A DNA stretch of 64,000 bases, from assembly GCA_963666825.2 (NCBI GenBank), contig OY763044.2, forward strand, positions 5,084,001 to 5,148,000. The letters run 5' to 3'. The DNA comes from Saccharicrinis sp963666825 (GTDB lineage: Bacteria > Bacteroidota > Bacteroidia > Bacteroidales > Marinilabiliaceae). The notes under the pieces were generated by a model. The model was given only the letters and a program-made list of their open reading frames with translations. It did no database searches and had not been told where the DNA came from. This document shows positions 60,777 to 64,000 of the stretch, piece by piece; positions within the stretch are counted from its first letter, which is position 1, and the number at the start of each line of letters is the position of its first letter. The translations under genes and the position numbers were made by a program.

Positions 60777-61499
60777 TCAAATTACTCGTTCAAAATAATC
60801 TTGTTCAATAAGTGGTTTACCCATAAATCTCAATAATAACTGAGCCGTGGCTAAAACATCCTTTTCGCAGTAAATTGCAATTCTTTCAATATCTTTTTCT
60901 TTATAATATACTTCTGCAACCTGGCTTCCGTCAATATCATCTTTGGGCGAAGGAATATTAAAAATTGTGGTCAACAGGTTTAATGAAGTATAATGTTTAT
61001 AGTCACCAAACTTCCATAAATCCAGAGTATCTAAAAACTTAACCTCCCAAGGTTTTTTACCAGCAATGTCAAGGCATTGGGGCAATCTTAATCCGTTAAT
61101 AAGCATACGTCGGGCAATAAACGGGAAGTCAAACTCTTTTGCATTATGTCCGCATAAATTTCTGTCAGGACCTTTACTCATAAACACATTTAGCATATCC
61201 GAGAATTCCATCAGTAGGCTTTTTTCATCATCACCAGCAAAACTTTTTACTTTAAAGTGCATTTCACCTTTTACATGATGGATTATTCCTGCAGAGATGC
61301 ATACTATTTTACCAAACTCGGCATATATACCAGCTCTCTGATAGATATCTTCAGGCGTCTCTTCATCTTTTAAAAAATATGCCGCTTTTTTATTCCACAG
61401 TTCCTGCATAGCTTCACTTTGTTCGCTATAATTTTCGTATTGAGGAACTGTTTCAATATCAATAAAGAGTATGTTTTCCGGAGCTAAGTTGTCAAGCAT
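60777..61499 (-). CDS. Predicted 3'-5' exonuclease (PolB exonuclease-like, RNase H fold)
   Basis: A 240-residue protein. ILFIDIETVPQ carries the first acidic pair (DxE) and GHNAKEFDFPFIARRM the third-motif Asp of DEDD-type exonucleases; YCEKDVLATAQLLLRF is the last motif. The size fits the predicted exonuclease family related to the proofreading domain of PolB (PF10108 type). Its role in DNA repair is inferred. It starts two bases from the end of udk in the same direction. Confidence 0.88.
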   Translation of the reverse strand: MLDNLAPENILFIDIETVPQYENYSEQSEAMQELWNKKAAYFLKDEETPEDIYQRAGIYAEFGKIVCISAGIIHHVKGEMHFKVKSFAGDDEKSLLMEFSDMLNVFMSKGPDRNLCGHNAKEFDFPFIARRMLINGLRLPQCLDIAGKKPWEVKFLDTLDLWKFGDYKHYTSLNLLTTIFNIPSPKDDIDGSQVAEVYYKEKDIERIAIYCEKDVLATAQLLLRFMGKPLIEQDYFERVI

Positions 61500-61501
61500 A
61501 A

Positions 61502-62119
61502 TTAGTTTGTTAAATTCAGGTTTTGTTCAATATGTTGTTTCAAAAGATTGATTGCTACTTTGTTGTTTCCCCCCTGAGGAACAATCAAGTCTGCATATCT
61601 TTTGGTTGGTTCTATAAATTGAAGATGACTTGGTTTTACTGTTTGTTCGTAACGATCCAGAACTTGTTTTACATCTCTTCCTCGTTCAACAATGTCGCGT
61701 AAAATTACTCGAGATAAACGATCGTCAGCTTCTGCATCTACAAATACTTTCAAATTCATTAAATCTCTAAGTGGTTTGTGTCCTAATATTAATATCCCTT
61801 CAACAATAACCACATCTCGAGGCTTAATATTAGTAGTTTCCTCACTTCTGGTACATGTTAGGTATGAATAGGAAGGCATCTCAATACTTTCGTTATTTTT
61901 TAGTTTTTTAAGATGATCTATCAATAACTTCCATTCAATGCTGTCAGGATGGTCGAAATTTAAATTTTTTCTTTCTTCCATAGGAATATTACTGCTGTCT
62001 TTGTAGTAAGAATCCTGAGGTAATACAGTTACTTCACCTTCAGGAAGTTGTTCGATTATTTTTCTAACAACAGTTGTTTTTCCGGAGCCTGTTCCTCCTG
62101 CAATACCAATTATTAACAT
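61502..62119 (-). CDS. udk: Uridine kinase
   Basis: A 205-residue P-loop kinase of the uridine/phosphoribulokinase family that phosphorylates uridine and cytidine for salvage. The N-terminal IIGIAGGTGSGKTTVVRKI is the P-loop, LPQDSYYKD and LNFDHPDSIEWKLL bind the nucleoside, and DVVIVEGILIL is the Walker-B-like strand. It precedes the exonuclease gene by two bases. Confidence 0.95.
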   Translation of the reverse strand: MLIIGIAGGTGSGKTTVVRKIIEQLPEGEVTVLPQDSYYKDSSNIPMEERKNLNFDHPDSIEWKLLIDHLKKLKNNESIEMPSYSYLTCTRSEETTNIKPRDVVIVEGILILGHKPLRDLMNLKVFVDAEADDRLSRVILRDIVERGRDVKQVLDRYEQTVKPSHLQFIEPTKRYADLIVPQGGNNKVAINLLKQHIEQNLNLTN

Positions 62120-62295
62120 GTGACCCTTTTATTTTTATCTTTGTAAAGATAAGAATTGATTATTTGAACATAAGAACTTGTTGACAAATTAATTAAATCT
62201 TATGTTTTTATAATATGAATTGTTGTCATTGTTTGTTTAGATAATGATGTATTATATATATAAACTGTTGTAGAATTTGATTAATGCATTTTTTT

Positions 62296-62345
62296 GACTG
62301 TCTTGTTACTCGGTCTTATGTCTTTTATCTTATATCTACTAATCT
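62296..62345 (-). repeat. Degenerate heptamer tract upstream of the Dabb gene
   Basis: On the minus strand the run contains AAGATAA, AAGACAT and AAGACCG units, a degenerate version of the heptamer repeats also seen after recO and in the cob operon. Confidence 0.45.
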
Positions 62346-62375
62346 ATTAAGAGTATAACCTTTAAAAATAACATA

Positions 62376-62675
62376 ATGATTAAGCACGTTGTATTATTTC
62401 AGTTTAAAGAATTTGAATCAGCAGAAGCTAAAGCTGATAAATTAACTGAGATTAAATTAGCACTTGAAGCTCTACCTCCTAAAATTAAGGAAATTAAAAG
62501 TTTAACTGTTGGTATTAACGCAAATCCTGCAGAACAGTATGATATTGCTTTGGAAACTACTTTTAATAACCTAGAAGAGTTAGACATATATGCAAAGCAT
62601 CCTGATCATGTAGCTGTTGGCGGAATTATAAGAGCAGTATTGGAGAAAAGGGCTTGTGTAGATTACGAAATTTAA
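62376..62675 (+). CDS. Dabb (stress-responsive A/B-barrel) domain protein
   Basis: A 99-residue single-domain protein with the Dabb signature: MIKHVVLFQFKE at the start, IKEIKSLTVGINANP in the middle and LDIYAKHPDHVAVGGIIRAV at the end. It forms a dimeric alpha-beta barrel. Members range from stress proteins to sugar catabolic enzymes; the role here is unknown. Confidence 0.9.
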   Translation: MIKHVVLFQFKEFESAEAKADKLTEIKLALEALPPKIKEIKSLTVGINANPAEQYDIALETTFNNLEELDIYAKHPDHVAVGGIIRAVLEKRACVDYEI

Positions 62676-62779
62676 TCCCTTAAATACAGGAATATAATGA
62701 ACTATTAAACTCTCTTCTTTTTCGGTAGAGAGTTTATTTTTATGTATTCCTTAAATATTAAAAATCTAAATTTAATCGA

Positions 62780-63859
62780 ATGAAATTTACCAAGTATTCT
62801 CTCATTATTTTGTGCATGGTATTATTAAGCTGTGCTCCAAAAATAATTGAAGTCAGTCCTGATAATGAAAAAATAGATTATGTAGGACGAATTAATTTTG
62901 AAAATCCACAGGAGCCGGTTTTATACTGGAGTGGTTCTTCCATAACAGTTAAATTCTCAGGGTCAGATATTTCTGCCACACTAAATGATGAAGATGGTTT
63001 AAACTATTATAATGTTGTCATAGACCAAGATTCTGTTTACCCCTTGAAACTAAAACAAGGCGTTCAAAAATATAATCTGGCAAAAGGATTATCTCTTAAT
63101 GAGTCTCATACAGTTTCTTTAGTAAAACGAAATGAATGGAGAACCGGACAAACAGGTTTCATGGGTTTTACTATTGCCGGAACATTAAAAGATTTACCTG
63201 AGAAAAGTGGGCGATTAATTGAGTTTTATGGAAACAGTATCACAGCCGGATATGCTTTAGAAAATAACACGGGTGGGGATTCACCAGATAGCACTTATAC
63301 AAATAATTATAAGACTTATGCAGCTTTAACTGCTCGACATTTTAATGCTGATATACACTGTATTGTTCGATCTGGCATTGGAATTAATGTAAGTTGGGAG
63401 CGCCCAATTATGCCTGAAATATGGGATCGTTTAAATCCGGTTGACTCAACAAGTAAATGGGATTTTTCAAAAGTAACCCCAGATTTAGTAGTTGTGAATT
63501 TGATGCAAAATGACAAATGGCTTGTTGAATTGCCAGATAATGCAGAGTTTAAATATCGCTTTGGAGATACAAAGCCTACTGAGAACGAAATAATAAATGC
63601 CTATGCTCATTTTATTAAAGGAATCAGGGAACAGTATCCATCTACACCAATTATCTGTGCTCTTGGAAGTATGGATGCAACAGAAAAAGGCTCGGCATGG
63701 CCTGGTTATGTTGAAGAAGCTGTTTCGTTATTGGGAGACTCAACTATTTATACTCATTTTTTTCCTTTTATAGAAAAAGGAGGTCACCCAAGAGTTGATG
63801 ATAATAAGAAGATGGCAGCAAGTTTGATTCAGTTTATTGATGATAATATAGAATGGTAA
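62780..63859 (+). CDS. CE2-like SGNH/GDSL carbohydrate esterase, lipoprotein
   Basis: A 359-residue exported lipoprotein (lipobox MVLLSC). Residues about 28-135 are a beta-sandwich typical of CE2 N-domains (YVGRINFENPQEPVLYWSGSSITVKFSGS). The SGNH hydrolase domain has the nucleophile S153 in EFYGNSITAG, the NLMQND block and the catalytic H336 in GGHPRVDDNKK. It would remove acetyl groups from plant or algal polysaccharides, probably at the outer membrane. It is not part of a polysaccharide utilisation locus in view. A terminator follows. Confidence 0.9.
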   Translation: MKFTKYSLIILCMVLLSCAPKIIEVSPDNEKIDYVGRINFENPQEPVLYWSGSSITVKFSGSDISATLNDEDGLNYYNVVIDQDSVYPLKLKQGVQKYNLAKGLSLNESHTVSLVKRNEWRTGQTGFMGFTIAGTLKDLPEKSGRLIEFYGNSITAGYALENNTGGDSPDSTYTNNYKTYAALTARHFNADIHCIVRSGIGINVSWERPIMPEIWDRLNPVDSTSKWDFSKVTPDLVVVNLMQNDKWLVELPDNAEFKYRFGDTKPTENEIINAYAHFIKGIREQYPSTPIICALGSMDATEKGSAWPGYVEEAVSLLGDSTIYTHFFPFIEKGGHPRVDDNKKMAASLIQFIDDNIEW

Positions 63860-63876
63860 TATTATTGTATAGAAAT

Positions 63877-63921
63877 AAAAAAGGCTTGTTGGAAAGGGGA
63901 GTTTTCCATCAAGCCTTTTTT
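63877..63921. terminator. Bidirectional terminator
   Basis: AAAAAAGGCTTG (63877-63888) pairs with CAAGCCTTTTTT (63910-63921), with inner pairing of GGAAA and TTTCC, between the esterase gene and the convergent gene at the window end. Confidence 0.85.
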
Positions 63922-63953
63922 ATGATCGACAAAATTAATATTGTAACGTATTC

Positions 63954-64000
63954 TTAATTAAATTGAGGAGTTATTTTTTTAAGCCAAGCTTCAATTCTTT
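63954..64000 (-). CDS. C-terminal end of a minus-strand gene
   Basis: The last 47 bases read on the minus strand as R-I-E-A-W-L-K-K-I-T-P-Q-F-N-stop, the end of an amphipathic helix, and a terminator hairpin lies just downstream. The other two minus-strand frames have stops at once. Too short for any functional call. Confidence 0.5.
   Translation of the reverse strand, partial: RIEAWLKKITPQFN

Overview
This 64 kb window is a chromosomal segment of a Bacteroidota bacterium, most likely a marine or anaerobic member of the Bacteroidales/Marinilabiliales; that placement is inferred from gene content and style, not from rRNA. The evidence is the AT-rich sequence, start codons with almost no Shine-Dalgarno signal, TAnnTTTG-type promoter boxes, a secreted nuclease with a type IX secretion sorting tail, SusC-like TonB receptors with carboxypeptidase-regulatory N-domains, and a family set typical of the phylum (DUF6702/HupE pair, CBS-nadK-pdxJ neighbourhood, PepSY proteins).

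Layout. 1-9.6 kb holds housekeeping genes: the tail of a thioredoxin-like protein, an unusual RNase H, pyrH, a TonB-type outer-membrane barrel, polA, a polyprenyl diphosphate synthase, an ArsR-type regulator and queD. 9617-11011 is a complete IS3-family insertion sequence that has landed between queD and its terminator. 11-25 kb carries a POT/MFS transporter, recO, a methionine-aminotransferase-like protein that has lost its PLP lysine, a small cell-surface polysaccharide set (nitroreductase-like protein, pyruvyl transferase, glycosyltransferase, flippase), deoC with a MazG-like pyrophosphohydrolase, a T9SS-exported endonuclease I and a haem-binding chemotaxis receptor.

25.4-43.0 kb is the centrepiece: one minus-strand cobalamin locus. 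An adenosylcobalamin riboswitch (about 42830-43020) precedes a BtuB-like receptor, then a PepSY membrane protein, an exported CbiK-type cobaltochelatase, a BtuF-like lipoprotein, BtuC and BtuD, and then CbiA, C, D, E, T, L, F, G, H and J. Together these cover every step of the anaerobic pathway from cobalt insertion into sirohydrochlorin to cobyrinic acid a,c-diamide, plus corrinoid uptake. Uroporphyrinogen methylase, CbiB/CbiP and lower-loop genes are not in this window. The operon is split into tightly coupled blocks by spacers of 165-320 bp, each filled with a different short palindromic or heptamer repeat family.

43-64 kb is mostly unlinked small transcription units: a nitroreductase, DUF6702/HupE, type II NADH dehydrogenase, TauE/SafE permease, tRNA-Arg(CCT), a cold-shock protein, a two-gene unit made of a Nif11-like small protein and an unknown acidic partner, dGTPase with a YgjP-type metalloprotease, a four-domain CoA-disulfide-reductase/rhodanese/TusA/DsrE fusion, nadK, a BamA-like barrel, CBS protein, pdxJ, an alpha/beta hydrolase, a Gly/Pro/Met-rich lipoprotein, a PolB-like exonuclease, udk, a Dabb protein and a CE2-like esterase.

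No CRISPR array, prophage or recognisable defence island was seen. The observations most worth a second look are the lysine-less aminotransferase, the Nif11 pair with its exceptional ribosome-binding site, the exported CbiK inside a riboswitch-controlled B12 locus with repeat-filled spacers, the RNase H with His in place of its fourth acidic residue, and the IS insertion that separates queD from its terminator.
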